Shown here one piece after another: positions 38,532 to 51,200 of a DNA stretch of 64,000 bases; position 1 is the stretch's first letter, and every line of letters starts with the position of its first letter. The notes below the pieces were generated by a model. It did not search any database. It was not told where the DNA came from and saw nothing but the letters and a program-made list of their open reading frames with translations. This stretch comes from Hybos culiciformis. Lineage: Eukaryota; Arthropoda; Insecta; Diptera; Hybotidae. The position numbers and the translations under genes are program-made. Where the stretch lies: assembly GCA_964007475.1 (NCBI GenBank), contig OZ023274.1:2294001-2358000 (forward strand), written 5' to 3'.

Positions 38532-41500
38532 ATATTTTTCTTATTTCGACAAATAAATATATTTAAAAAACCTACAGTGAGGTCTGCCATTGTCCAGTTA
38601 ACAAAATATCCGACTAGAATGAGACTAAGGAGACTAGAATTTCCATACACAAATACTTCATTTTTATTTATATAATATGTGATACACATTTCAAGTTTTC
38701 TTAAAAAGAAAAACGAAAATTAAAAATCCCTAAAGTACTTAATATTTTTTAAAGTATATACATAAATATAAATAAATACACAAACTCACGATTTTGATTG
38801 AAAAGCTACACGGAACAAAAAAAAAACTTAAAATTTATAAAATTATATATAATGGTGATAATGAACGAAGTTGCATTAAATTAAATTCTTGGCACGTTAT
38901 TTTGTGGCCAAATTAAAGAGTAAAAAAAAAAAATAAATTGCTAATAAGAATAATGGGCTTATCATTTTTTGTGAAATAATTATAAAGTTTCTTTTAAGTT
39001 TTTTATTTTTATACATATATTATTTGTGTTTTTATAATTTCTGGTTCACATCAAAAATAGAACAAAAAATTTTTATTGAGAATGAAAAAGAAAATATAAT
39101 TTAAATTAAGGCAGTTGGGTTTTTAGATGGATAACAAAAGCAAAATTCTATTTATTATGGCTTTTTTTTTTGGTTCACATCTGGGGTGGTGCAGAAACTT
39201 AGTTAGATCTAGGACAAGTACAAGAGCTAGGACAAGTTTGTACAGGATCTACATTTTTCATTGTTGGTACTATATAATTTTGGTCCATAATTTTTGATAT
39301 TTTGTTTCAATTACATTAAGAACAAATTTTTAATAGAACTGATTTTTTTTGCCACTTAAAGCAAGTGTTATTTTCCTAACACTTTTAATCTTTGAATTTC
39401 TAATTTGAATTTTTTTTTTTTTTGTTGAAGTTGTTGAAAAAATCATCAATTTTTCCCAGGGTGTAATATATGTATATTTCTAGGAAATTAAATTTTCCTC
39501 CCAACTGTTGTATATATAGGTACTTGGCTTTAAAAATTAAAATATTTGTGGTATTAAAATTATTCGTGGCCACAAAAAAAAAAAAAAAAACCAAATACAT
39601 TTTTCACTTTGTGGATTTACATTTTGCCGCAATTTAACAGTTCTGAAAAAAAGAAAAGCATTTTTATTTTTTTAGGTTTTGTCCCCACGGAATAAATCCT
39701 TTTTGAAATTAATTATACTCTATCTCTGTGTCAACCCAAATTATGCAAAAAAAATTTGTATTATTTTAAAATTGTTTCGAAGCACTATTTGTTTCCCCTT
39801 TTTTTCATGAATTGAATAAGATTGGAAAGTTGTATTTTAATGTTAGAAAAAAAAAAGTTAAACATGTTAAATTCCACTACAGTGGCCTGTTAAGTGTCAC
39901 AAATTAGATCTATACAAATAATATTATAAATTAATTGGATGACAGGATACTTTCTTCATGATACCAATCCTTTTTTTTTTTTGTGCAACAAAATTAGGGC
40001 GAAGAATTATATAAAAATCATTAAACGAAAATTATTTGAAAACTTTTCTTGTTTTTTTTTTTCTTCTGGAATAAATTTAAAAATATTTAAATCTAAAAGT
40101 TTAGAAAAAAAATAAAATTCTTTATTCGATAAATATGTCACGTTTTTATTGATGTTGTGTGTATTAACGAAGTTCAATTTTTTTTTTGTGCTTCCGCATA
40201 AATACATACATATATATCCTAGAAGAATATAAAAGCTATAAAAAGGATCTCATTGTTCAAAAGGATTATGTTAGAGAGAATAAAAAAGAAAAAAAGAAAA
40301 GAAGAAAAACTTGAATCCTCTTTTATTCCTTGAATTGTTTAAAATATCGTATATATTTAAAAAAAACATATTTTTTTTTTTCCCTTCAAATAACAAATTT
40401 AAAAATAATGGGAACACAGCACAGAAAAATACAAAATCCCAAGTACATATATTTTTTTTTTTTCTTTTACAAAAGAAAAACAATAAATAATATAAGTCGC
40501 TATTTTTATTTTATCCTTTTTCTTGATTCTTTATTGTGTCAAAGGATTAAGAGTTTTCAACAACAACAACAACAACTACAAGGGAAATTATTAATGAGAG
40601 CAAGTCTTATGAAATGACAAAGTAATTCCAGTTAGATAAAAAATAAAAATTAAGTTTTAACATAAATTTAAAATTCTTAAACCCACAATATTATTTATGG
40701 ATAAATCATTTCAAATTCAAAATTTTTGCAATAATTTTTTAGTTTTATCCGCAAACATAAAATCATTATAACTACATATTTATAATATCAACATCTAAAA
40801 AAAAAATATCGAACAGTACTTTTGAAATGAAGTATTTGACCCTTTTTCAGCATTTCGATTTAAGATACTTTCATTTTAACTCACAATCCGGGCAAGAACA
40901 AACTTTTTAGGTTGCTTCAATAATACAGTACAATACCATATTTGATTCCTAATCGAATAAAATACTTGTATACCTAACGTATATTCCCTATGTTTTATTT
41001 TCTTGCCTAACTGCATGTGAGTTTTGAATTAAATTTAAAATTTTTTATTAAATTTATAAACTAAGAATTCTACGCAAATTTCACAGAGAATTAATAAAAA
41101 ATTTATTACTATTATTATAAGTTAATTACTATGATTCCAATTGACCAGAAGTGGACTGATCGCGAAAACGTCCAATTAATAGAATTGTATGAAGCAAATA
41201 TTTTCTATTCATCAAAGTAAAAAGTTGGTTGAAGTAACTTGGTCCAAGTGACTTTGATCAAAGAAACTTGGACAAAGTGTACTTGGATCGTGAAAACCGG
41301 CCTTTATTAATATTTATTATTTAGAAAAAGAAAACAAAAGACTAAAGACACAAACTTGATCTCTATTTTTTCTTTACTGATTTTAATCTTGAGTTGATGA
41401 CATAAGATTTCAAAATTGACAGCAAATAATATTTTTCTCCATTATAAATTAAATTCACTGTAAGTAATAAATGTCTATTTTAGTAGATTATCAAATGCTT

Positions 41501-43937
41501 CCCGTGGTTTAGAAAGATACACTGTGCGATTACTAAGAATGAACGGTGGCATTTCATTAAAAAGCTAAACTTAAATTTAATATCTTTTTATACTCATGAA
41601 AAGATTAATTCATTTTTATATGTATTTAATGTCGGACTCATTTGTGTACTTATGTGCGAACAAATGTTTTATATGATTTTATATTATATAAAAATATCAT
41701 TCCTTTTGAATATTAAATTTTCTTCTTTTTTTTTTCTTTCTAAATGGATTGAATTTAAAAGTTCTTACTTAGTTTTTCCATTTACTCACATTATGTATGT
41801 ACATAATACATACACATATGTTATTATTTTATTCACATATGTCCAAAATTTTCTGCAAAATCATTTGTTTCTCTTTATATAATAAATTATCCGTAAAGAA
41901 CTGTGATTTTACAATTTTTAATAAAAAAAAAATAACAAAACTAAATACTGTATTATCCTTGACTCCTTGAGCATAAAATAAATATTTGTGTTATTCCTTA
42001 TTTAACATGCATTTTTTTTTTATTATTTTTATTATCATTTCGAATTTTAAAAATCATGAACTTATAAATTTTTTATTTTATTGTTGCCATGAGAGTTTTC
42101 GAATATAATGTCAGTAACATCATATAGGTTTATTTGTTTGTCTATTGTGTTATTTTCATAAATTTCAATCTTATACACATCATTATGTAGTTTAAGAAAA
42201 ATAAAAATAAATTGTTAGATTTATTATGATTTAAAGCAAATATGATTTTATTTTCAATTAGAATTTAAATAAAAAATATTTTTTTACAAGACATAGATAG
42301 GAACGAAGACAACTTTAACATCAAAATTATCAGACTATTAAATCGAAAATACTTAAAAAAAAAATACAGATGCAAAGCTAAGTTATAGTCAAGATAATGA
42401 GCCTAATGAGTTTCAGCTGACGATTCTGCAAAATTTTCAATAGGTCTATATGCTTATGAGCACTACCAGTCCGACCCAACCTATTTACCTTCTCTATTAT
42501 TTACAAAATTAATTTTTTTTTGAAAAATAAACATTAAGAATTAAATAGAAGCAATTTAAGAATATTGCTTTTTAAAATAAAGATTTAAAAATAATTCGAT
42601 TTAATTATGTTATTTTCCTCTTCGATAATTGATTTTAAGGAGCAAAAAAAAACCTATAAAAATAAATTCACACCTGTTACGGAAATATCGATACAGTATA
42701 GAATCGCGTATATATAAAATAAAATATGTTGAAAGTTCTTAAAAAATTTAAAAAATGTAATAATTCTTTGCAATTTCATGGATTTTCATCTAACATAAAA
42801 AAAAGTTAAATTATACAGGATTCTATATATTTAGTGGCTCAACACAATTTTTTTAGTGCTTTTATTTATTTTTATTTTTTTTTTGAACATAAACTAGGTC
42901 TAGGAAAATTGAGGAAAATTAAAAAAAAAAACATGCATGCTACCACATAATAAAAAATAACTCTAACTTTTAAGGAAAAATTACAAAAAAAAAATTAAAC
43001 TATATAGAGAGCTTGTATTTTTTTTAGCATAACATAAACCTTAAAGGGTTTTTATTAACATTTTCAACGTTTGTAAAATAATTTTGTAAGTGTGTATTAT
43101 ACATTATTATATGTTCAACATATTTTATGGTTTCAGTATATATGAAAAAAAAAAAAAAAATCCAAAAAGATAACTTTTATTTAATGAAAAATCTGGATCA
43201 GGGTTATTATAATGTATATTATTAATAAAAGAAAAACAATTATTATTTTTTTTTAATTTTTTTTTTTTTATTTATATTGCCATTATAATATTTTACATGA
43301 AAAATAATGAAAATTTTTTAAAATTTCTTTAAAATTCTGAGAACATGGGAAAAAGTGTGCTCAATTAATATCGAAACCCAGTCAGTAAAATTCATACAAT
43401 CAGAAAGATGATTGAACTGGGTTAAATTGGGTTTGAAAGCTCGATACGAAGGACTTACTACAATGTAACTAAAATTTTTCGAAATAAAAAACTCTAGAAA
43501 TTGTCTCAGCAAGACAATCCTGTCGTCATATTAATCAAGAAAATTTTTCTTGTAGTTTTATTTTTTGTCACACCACATTTTCACATCAAGTGAAATATAA
43601 ATTTCAAATTATAATGGTGGTAAGAAACATAAAATTATTCTCCCTAAAAACGAATTAATGTGTAATAAAACGAAATTTTATGTCTAGACTTCAAAGAATT
43701 TTCATTTCATTCTAGCAAAATTTGAATATAATACTCTTTAAAAATATATGTACATATTATATATTTAGCTAAGTTGTCATTTTAAGTTAAGTATAAATAA
43801 AAAAAAAAATTATATGTAATTTTTTTTATGTTTCTCATAAAATTATATTTTTGGTAAAAGCGAGAAAATTTTCATTTAATGCTAATAAAATTGGTAAATA
43901 TTAATCACTATTTTTTCTTTAAAAACTCCTTGTTAAG
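38532..43937. other. Gene-free spacer
   Basis: AT-rich. It holds a tandem of CTAGGACAAG units (about 39211-39240), a (CAA)n tract at 40558-40577, and at 41154-41300 a patch with two GATCGNGAAAACNNCC motifs and repeated AACTTGG words, suggestive of a decayed repeat. Small frames overlap simple sequence and are not credible. Confidence 0.5.
40558..40577 (+). repeat. (CAA)n microsatellite
   Basis: Six CAA units. A + frame reads them as Gln followed by LQGKLLMRASLMK and a stop, but the upstream sequence is poly-F and low complexity, so coding is unlikely. Confidence 0.75.
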
Positions 43938-43942
43938 TTAAA

Positions 43943-44140
43943 TCATAGATTAAGAATACAGAAAGATGGGAAGCTTCATACAACATTATTTTTGGTATTT
44001 TTAAGTCAATGTGTCAGTAAAACAAAATAAAATACGTGATAATTATCAATGTATTAAAAAGAATTTTACAATAAAATACAAAAAAAGACTGAAAAAATGT
44101 TGTATGAAGCTTCCCATCTTTCTGTATCCTTAATCTATGG
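43943..44140. mobile_element. Palindromic MITE family P, copy 1 (198 bp, TSD TTAAA)
   Basis: The left arm reads TCATAGATTAAGAATACAG and the right arm, complemented, CCATAGATTAAGGATACAG. The pairing continues for about 45 bases through AAAGATGGGAAGCTTCATAC and ACAACATT, then weakens toward a TGATAATTATCA centre. Direct TTAAA copies flank it (43938-43942, 44141-44145). No ORF. The same family occurs at 60707-60922. The superfamily is unknown: a 5-bp TSD does not settle it. Confidence 0.9.
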
Positions 44141-44145
44141 TTAAA

Positions 44146-47100
44146 TTAAGACAGGCAAAAAGGTAACATTTATATTAACTGTATGTATATGACAGCTTGC
44201 GGCGCGCGTTTTGTTTTTTTAAATAATTATTATTTTAAACTTAAAAATAGGATTGAAATTATGTAAGTATAGGTATACAGAATCTTTGGATGAGAATTTG
44301 GTTAAATTTTAGAATCTATAGTTCATGTATAGTTAATAAAAACAAATATTACAACAAAATTACCTAGTAAAAAAACTTTTTTTTTTTTTCATTCACACCT
44401 TTTTAATTTTCAATTCAATCTAAAATATATATAATAAGATAGATACATTTAAAATATGTAAGCTACCCATATGATTTAAATATATTTTTAACAAGGACAC
44501 ACCAATCATAAAATCCATATATCTTTATTTAAATTTTTTATATATACATAGTTATACAATTTACATTTACATGAAAAATGACAAAAATTTATACATAAAT
44601 AGGGAAAATCATTATTAAAAACATATGGTAAATTGTTTTGAAAATTGAATGCATGATAAACTGTATATAGATTAATTGTATGCTGTTAATAGCGTAATTA
44701 GCATAATTGTCCTTTTTATATTTGATGTATTGAGAAAGAGAATAATAATTAATATATAATATTATGCTGAAATAGCGCAATTAATTGTTAATTATAATGA
44801 AAATATTCGAATACATAATATATGTGATAAAATCCTTAATGACTCTTATATATATACAGATACACATTATACAATAATTTGTTAAATCCTTATGGAAAAC
44901 TGTGGGAAAAACTATAGATATAATTTATTCTTTGTTATTTATATGTATAGTTTCCCTATACTAAATGTTTAATCATCTTGGAACGTTTTTTTTTTTTTTT
45001 TTTCAAAAAATAAAAATGTATATATTTAAAATTAAAAGGATATAATTTTATTTGAGATTTATTCCTGATCACATGCTTCATTCTGAATAATAATATCTAT
45101 TACTATGATATATACTAAATAAAAGTGTCTATTTTAATATAAATGTGAGAAAATTCACACATTTTTTTATATAAAAAAAAACCAAATTTGTTTAAATAAA
45201 TATTAACATAAAATGTATCTTTTTTTTTAAGGACAATTCATCAAGGTTGGAAAAATTCGTCAAGGCTGATAAATTTTTGACAGTTTTTTATTTATAATTG
45301 AACTTCCTGCATTTACCGATCATAAATCGGTAGTTCTACTATATGTTTAAATGAAGCTAATAATTATTATTTTTTAAATTTTTTAAATTTCGATTGACAA
45401 AATTTATTTTTTTTGTTTTAATAAAAATAACAAGGCAATAATTCTATAATGGAATATTAAAAATAAGAAGACAAAAAAAAAGTAAACAAAAGTAATTTAA
45501 TAAAATAAATTCTTGGCAAACAAAAATTAGCATAACAAGCCAGAATTTTATGTTTTATGTTGTTTTTATTTAAAAATTATTGAATTATGTGGTAATTTTA
45601 AATTTTATTTACATAAAAAACATTAATTTTTTTATTTACCTTATAGAGAAGAAAATTCAATAAATAATAATTTTTTTTTTATATTCAATAATTTTTTAAA
45701 ATAAATATTAAGTATTCGGGTGATGGTAGGTATATTTATTTTATTGCTGACAAAATGAACATTTTACATTTAGATATATCTGCTATACGAATTCGTTACG
45801 ATATATCTGCTACGAATTTTCTCTAGGTTGAAAATACTTCGTTCGGAAATAAACTAAATCCCTAATTCGGGCTCCGAAGTTACAAGCTTTCAACTGGCCA
45901 AAAGTCAAAATTATTTCCATATTATTTTCTCAGATGTGTATTATATGGAACTTGAATTGGATTATATTAATAAAGAAATATTATATGTATATATAATTGT
46001 TAGCATTGAATAGTTACTAGGTACCTAAATATTATTCTGAAATACCCAAAATTGTGTTGTTGAATATTTTTAATTTTTTTTTTTTTTTTGTATTAAAAAA
46101 ATTTCAGATACAATTTTCTTTCATTTTTAATTCTATACACATATTATATATTTTAATTTTGAAAATTACATTCAATAAAATTTTGCAAAAGAATCCAAGC
46201 ATATGTGTAGGTGTACCATAACACTGAATATATTGATCTTTTGGGAATTTAGTTTTTATGAGTTTGTGGTTATTATAATACCAGCTGAGAAGGATAATTC
46301 ATTTTTTTTTTCATCCAAATTTTATGAATGAATCATGTAAAATTTTATACTATTTAAAGGCTTTAAAGTTTAAATTTTTGTGCTAAAAAAAGAAAATAAG
46401 GATAATATAGAATAATATACGATAGAAGTATAGTGCGGGCGAAATCTTAGTGCTTGCCAGGAAAAGAAATAATTCACGATATAAGTCAAATCGGATTGCA
46501 GAGAAATACTTATACGAAGAGAACAGACCTGAATTTAGAGATACAGACCTGAAGTTTCGTCCTCTATTTTAACATAAAAGTCTTTTGTATCATAGGAACA
46601 GAAATGTATACATTTTTTAATAATCTAAAATTCTAAACATAATATTATAGAGATCAATAATTCAAAACAACTTGAAGTCAATTATAATTTTAAAATTTAT
46701 TAAACAAAATATATTAAAAATTATTCAACAAAAATGAAAATGTAAATAAAAAATTTAAATAACTCATAAAATTTTTACCTTTTATTTCACTAAAATAATA
46801 TTATTTGACATAACGTGTAGGTATATATACACTGTAAGTAGTCAGTTTCACGTAATATTGAATTTTCTTAACATAAAAAAGAAAAAAAATTTCCAATGCC
46901 TTTAGGCCTTTGAAGATTTTTCCTTCTTTTTGCGAAAAAAAAAATGTTTTCTTGTTTTACTTTAAACGGAAAATATTTTTACAAGATTTGTCAAATATAC
47001 ATAAGTATATGTTTAATATTCACAACAATATTTATTATTTATAAATAATTTTTTTTGAGGTTTTTTTTTTTTTTTATAAAACATACGTTGAATATTTAAT

Positions 47101-48010
47101 ATTTTGTTTTTCTTAAAACGAATGAAAACATTTGCGGGTCTACCAAACACTGATGGGGTTATATTATATAAATTGATAGAAGTGATATATTTTGAAAGAA
47201 AATGATTTTAACAAACTTACTACTAATGTAATAATTTTTTTTTTTGACGTAATCCAAGGGAAATTGCATGAAACTGAACATACAGCTGCGCTATTTTGAA
47301 TTGTGGGTCGTTTTCAAGAATCGAAGTATTTTAGGTATTTTAGCCTCAAAAAATTATATCAGGAAGCAGAATGAATTCAAATTTAGACACAATCACTAGA
47401 TATCCTTTTGAAAAACAGTGAAGAGAATATAGTTTTCAATCAAACGTTCAACATTTTTTTGCTTCGATTATAAATTATATACACAGCATCTATATCACAC
47501 TATGATGACTGATAGTATATAGTAATAAGAAGGAGCTTTATGTTGATCTGAAAGTGTTTTTGAACAAAAAAAAAACAAATCAAAATTTGACATAAAATAA
47601 TCAAATCATTAATAAAATTTTCAGATGAGTGAGTGTGGTACCTCTATTATTGTAGAATTTTTATTATTTCTTTCTACATAGAAATCAATAGGTATATGAA
47701 AAATTTGAAAAAATAAAAAATGTTCAGGAAACCCCCAATGAAATGATAAGAATTTTTTTTATTTCTTGTAAGGACATAAAAGGATTTTATTGTCCTATTG
47801 GGAAAATGATTAATTGCGGTAGAAAATTTTTCAAACGAATTTAATTTTTTTTTAAGTACATATTCACATTTGGTTTTTTTATCTATTAATTTCAGAGTTT
47901 AATAAACCTTTAATCAAAGATTGAAAAAAAAAAAAAAAATCATGTTAATTTATTTTTGATTTTATTTCAAAATTGTTTTGACCAGAATATCAAATTATAC
48001 ATATGAATAG
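44146..48010. other. Gene-free spacer
   Basis: AT-rich with homopolymers. Small local repeats are seen at 45235-45285 (AATTCATCAAGG / AATTCGTCAAGG) and at 45773-45822 (GATATATCTGCTA twice). A GC-richer tract at 46435-46560 shows no coding frame that I recognise. Confidence 0.5.
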
Positions 48011-48018
48011 ACTATGCA

Positions 48019-48710
48019 TAGGGATTGCAAATTTTGACGAAAATAAAAAAATCGGAATTCGGAATTCGAAATTAAATATTTTCGGAATTCGGTCGAATTC
48101 CGAAATATTTATATTTTTTTTATGTCTATACAAATAATGGAACATACTGTAAAATTATATCAAATTCAATTATTAAATAACAATAATAGTTAAAACTATA
48201 GTATTTAAAATGAAATATAAACATAAAATTATTGTACACAAATACAATTAGTACAGAAACATTCTAATTTGGCATATCATTTAATAATAAAAAATATACA
48301 ATATTGTTTTATTTGCCTAAAAGATGCTTTGAGGAAGCAGAGATCATTTAAAGCTGCGTCTCCGAGTCTCGAACAAACTTTTGTACAAAAGTTAGCCGCA
48401 ATTGAGAAGGATCGCTCAGACTCAACGCTCGATGGCGGAATCAAAATCAAAAATGAGTAGACGGACTCTAATATTTTGCCACAAACGCCGTTCTCTTCAA
48501 AGAATTTCATTTCAGATTTAATTTTTATAGAATTAGAATGTAGAATATTAATATGTACAGAAACGAAAACACTATTTAAAAGTTGGAGAGAACACGAAAA
48601 CATAAATTTTAATTTCGGAATTCGCTGGGAAATTTTCGGAATTCGAAACTATATTTATGAAAACGAATTCCGGAATTCTCGAATTTCGAATTTCGAATAT
48701 GCAATCCCTA
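48019..48710. mobile_element. hAT transposon deletion derivative, 692 bp, TSD ACTATGCA
   Basis: Terminal inverted repeats TAGGGATTGCAAATT (left) and, complemented, TAGGGATTGCATATT (right). Perfect 8-bp duplications ACTATGCA lie at 48011-48018 and 48711-48718. Subterminal regions on both sides are arrays of GGAATTC/GAATTCGAAATT words, including CGGAATTCGGAATTCG at the left. Internally only the C-terminal transposase domain survives (minus strand, see 48316-48456); the catalytic part is missing. It therefore looks like an internally deleted copy of an autonomous element that should exist elsewhere in this genome. Confidence 0.95.
48316..48456 (-). pseudogene. hAT transposase C-terminal dimerisation domain fragment
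   Basis: Minus-strand frame (open 48603-48277). The segment SFLILIPPSSVESERSFS, then AANFCTKVCSRLGDAALNDL and CFLKASFR, carries the hAT dimerisation signature (IP.SS..SER.FS, T..RSRL, LCFLK). The RNase-H-like catalytic DDE region and the BED finger are absent, so it cannot encode an active transposase. It lies inside the TIR-bounded element 48019-48710. The frame on the opposite strand is an artefact. Confidence 0.92.
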
Positions 48711-49355
48711 ACTATGCAATATCAATTTATTTATGTATTGGACGAAAAAATTTTAACACTAATAGAAAATCACATAGATTTCAGTTTTACAAGTTGGAAA
48801 GGAGAATAATTATAAAATGGAATGCTTTTTATCCTCATATTTCAGATGAAGCGAAAAGTAATGAAATTGATGTCAAGTTAATATCTAACCCGATATCAAT
48901 TTATAGTTAAGCTTTAAAAATGAGCTTTAGAATCATCATTCTACTAACCATCATACTAAAAAAAAATTTGAAAGAAATCTGATTTCAAAATATTTTTAAA
49001 GAATAGTTTATCAAGCAAGTCAATAAATCCTTAAAATCAACATATTTATCCGCCTAATCAATTTAGTATACACTTAAAATCAAAGTTCTTCCACATTAAT
49101 ATTCCACCAATAAAATTTATAGTTTTTATGTTATAAATTCATTTAATCTAAAATTTATTTATTCAATTCATTAATGCATTTTAAAGAAAAATATTTACAT
49201 TTTCTTTTCCTGAAATCAATTTTCCATTAGATTGAATTTAAAATTATGTAAAAAAAATAAAATGGGAAGATCAAGTTATTTTTCTTCTAAACAACTTTTC
49301 TCTTTTGTGCGCGCGTAAAAGGAAACCTTTTAAAATGTTTTTGTAAAATAATATA

Positions 49356-49436
<81 letters not shown>
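49356..49436. repeat. (AAT)n microsatellite
   Basis: About 27 uninterrupted AAT units. The poly-isoleucine minus-strand frame across it is an artefact. Confidence 0.97.
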
Positions 49437-49859
49437 TTTATAAATAAAATTCTTAAGGAACTGAATTAATTTCATTTCGTTAGAATTTAATATTGAAGAA
49501 AATCAAAATATTAAAGATTTCCCTTTTTTTGCATGTCGGAGTTTTTCTTTAACTTATATTTCAAACCTATGAAGTAGGGGACATTATTTTGAAGAAAAAG
49601 TTGAATTTCCTATTTTCAATATTTATGAATTTGATACTTTAACAATTTAAGAATTGCTTGTTTTGGTATATTAATATAATTAAGAGATTATACACTGGCC
49701 ACTATAGTATGATATTAATAAAATTTTGTCCTTGCATTATAATTTGAATTAAAATCGAAGTTGCTAATATTAAGAAATACGTTAGGTGGATTTTTGGCGT
49801 GTTTTGGAATCCCTCAAAAAGTTTCTCTGATGTTATATGAGAAAAGCAATTTTTATACT

Positions 49860-50080
49860 GGATTTTCATACTTCAACTTTAAAACTAGCCTGTGCTTACA
49901 ACTAATCTATAAACTTGTATTTTTCATACAGAAAAATAACTTACCTTTGTGCTAGTTTGCAGACTGAAAAGCTACAATTCTCCGCTTTTTTTTGCATTTT
50001 CAGGTTGTTGGTTGAAAAAATTAAAAATGTAGGAATTTTGAAAAGAAACTAATCTCTAAAGTTAAGTGCCTATCACATTC
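49860..50080 (+). repeat. Dispersed repeat family A, copy 3
   Basis: Carries GTTTGCAGACTGAAAAGCTA and TTTCAGGTTGTTGGTTGAAA, matching 29278-29400, and CTTTAAAACTAGCCTGTGCT then TACAACTAA, matching the fragment at 55140-55215. Unclassified, borders approximate. Confidence 0.5.
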
Positions 50081-51039
50081 AATTCAAAAACCATTAGAAT
50101 AAAATTGAAAACAACGAAATAATTCAATTCTTTAATGTATAATAAGTTCTTCCACTCAGAATTCATTATACCCAGTATAACTATAATAAAATTAGTTTCA
50201 ACTACATTTGTGCGTGTCAACTTTATGCAAATTTTGCGATCACTTTTGATCTAAATTCAAGATGATTTTTTTTTTGTATGCGAAAATTCTTTTAATATTA
50301 TTTGTATTAAAATTTAAAATTTAATATACATTAAGACGATTTTCATTGAAAATTTTCTTCTAATATACTTTAAAAGACAAAAAGAAAAAGAATTTTTTTT
50401 TTTGTTTAATTCTTAACAGAAAAAGAAAATTTTAAGTTGAAAAGTTTTTCTTCTTTTCTTCTTTGTTTCAAAAAAAAAAATCTGGATTCTTTAGGCACGT
50501 TTTTTTATATAAATATTAACAAAAAATTTATTCAAAATGAAATTTCAAAACAAAAAAAAAAAACATATAATTAGAGAGTCCTTAATTTGTTCATTTATTT
50601 TTTATTTCAGGGTTTTCTCAGAAAGCAGAAAAAAAAACAAAAAAAAAACAATTTTCTAATGCTGCTTATGAACATTTTTTCTAATTACAAACAATTTTTG
50701 CATTTTTACTCGGTTTTATGCTGATTAAAAAATAGGTTTACGATTTTTCATCAAAAAAAAGAATATCTAAGTTTTAAGTTTTCTATATATAGAAGTTATT
50801 GTCAATTTTTCCGCGTCAGTTTAATTTTTTTTTTGAAGTTTATACTTCTTTAGGCGCGTTGTATGATTTAATTGAGTAATTCTGTAGGGGGTAAAAATTC
50901 ATTTTCATTCTACTCATTCGACATTCGAAATTTTAAATATAATTAAGCGCGAAAGTAATTTAAGCGAGAATGATCTAATGTCAAGTATTTAAAAAATATA
51001 TACATTTGCACCTTATGAATGAAGTACGAGGTCCGTTTT

Positions 51040-51200
51040 AGATTTTTAAATTTTACAAAATTTTTAAATTTATAAAAATTTAATGTGAAATTTATTTACA
51101 CCCTTGGCTGGTTGAAAGCGACTAACTCCGAAACCCGACATGATACAAGTCGAAAGTGAACGACATTGCGATTGTTTTGGTATTTAAAGAATAAAAATCG
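51040..51200 (+). repeat. Dispersed repeat family B, copy 1
   Basis: Shares AAGTCGAAAGTGAACGACAT, with an upstream AAAATTT-rich segment and ATGTGAAATTTATT, with 57310-57450. Class unknown. Confidence 0.45.

Noticed and set aside
43318..43512. 64-codon minus-strand frame with fairly complex sequence
   Set aside because: No recognisable motif, no splice context and no homologous copy in the window.
48476..48910. 144-codon + strand open frame
   Set aside because: It runs across the right end of the hAT element and its subterminal GAATTC repeats, opposite the real transposase-derived strand. The peptide has no domain.
49287..49475. Poly-isoleucine frame on the minus strand
   Set aside because: It is the translation of the (AAT)n microsatellite.
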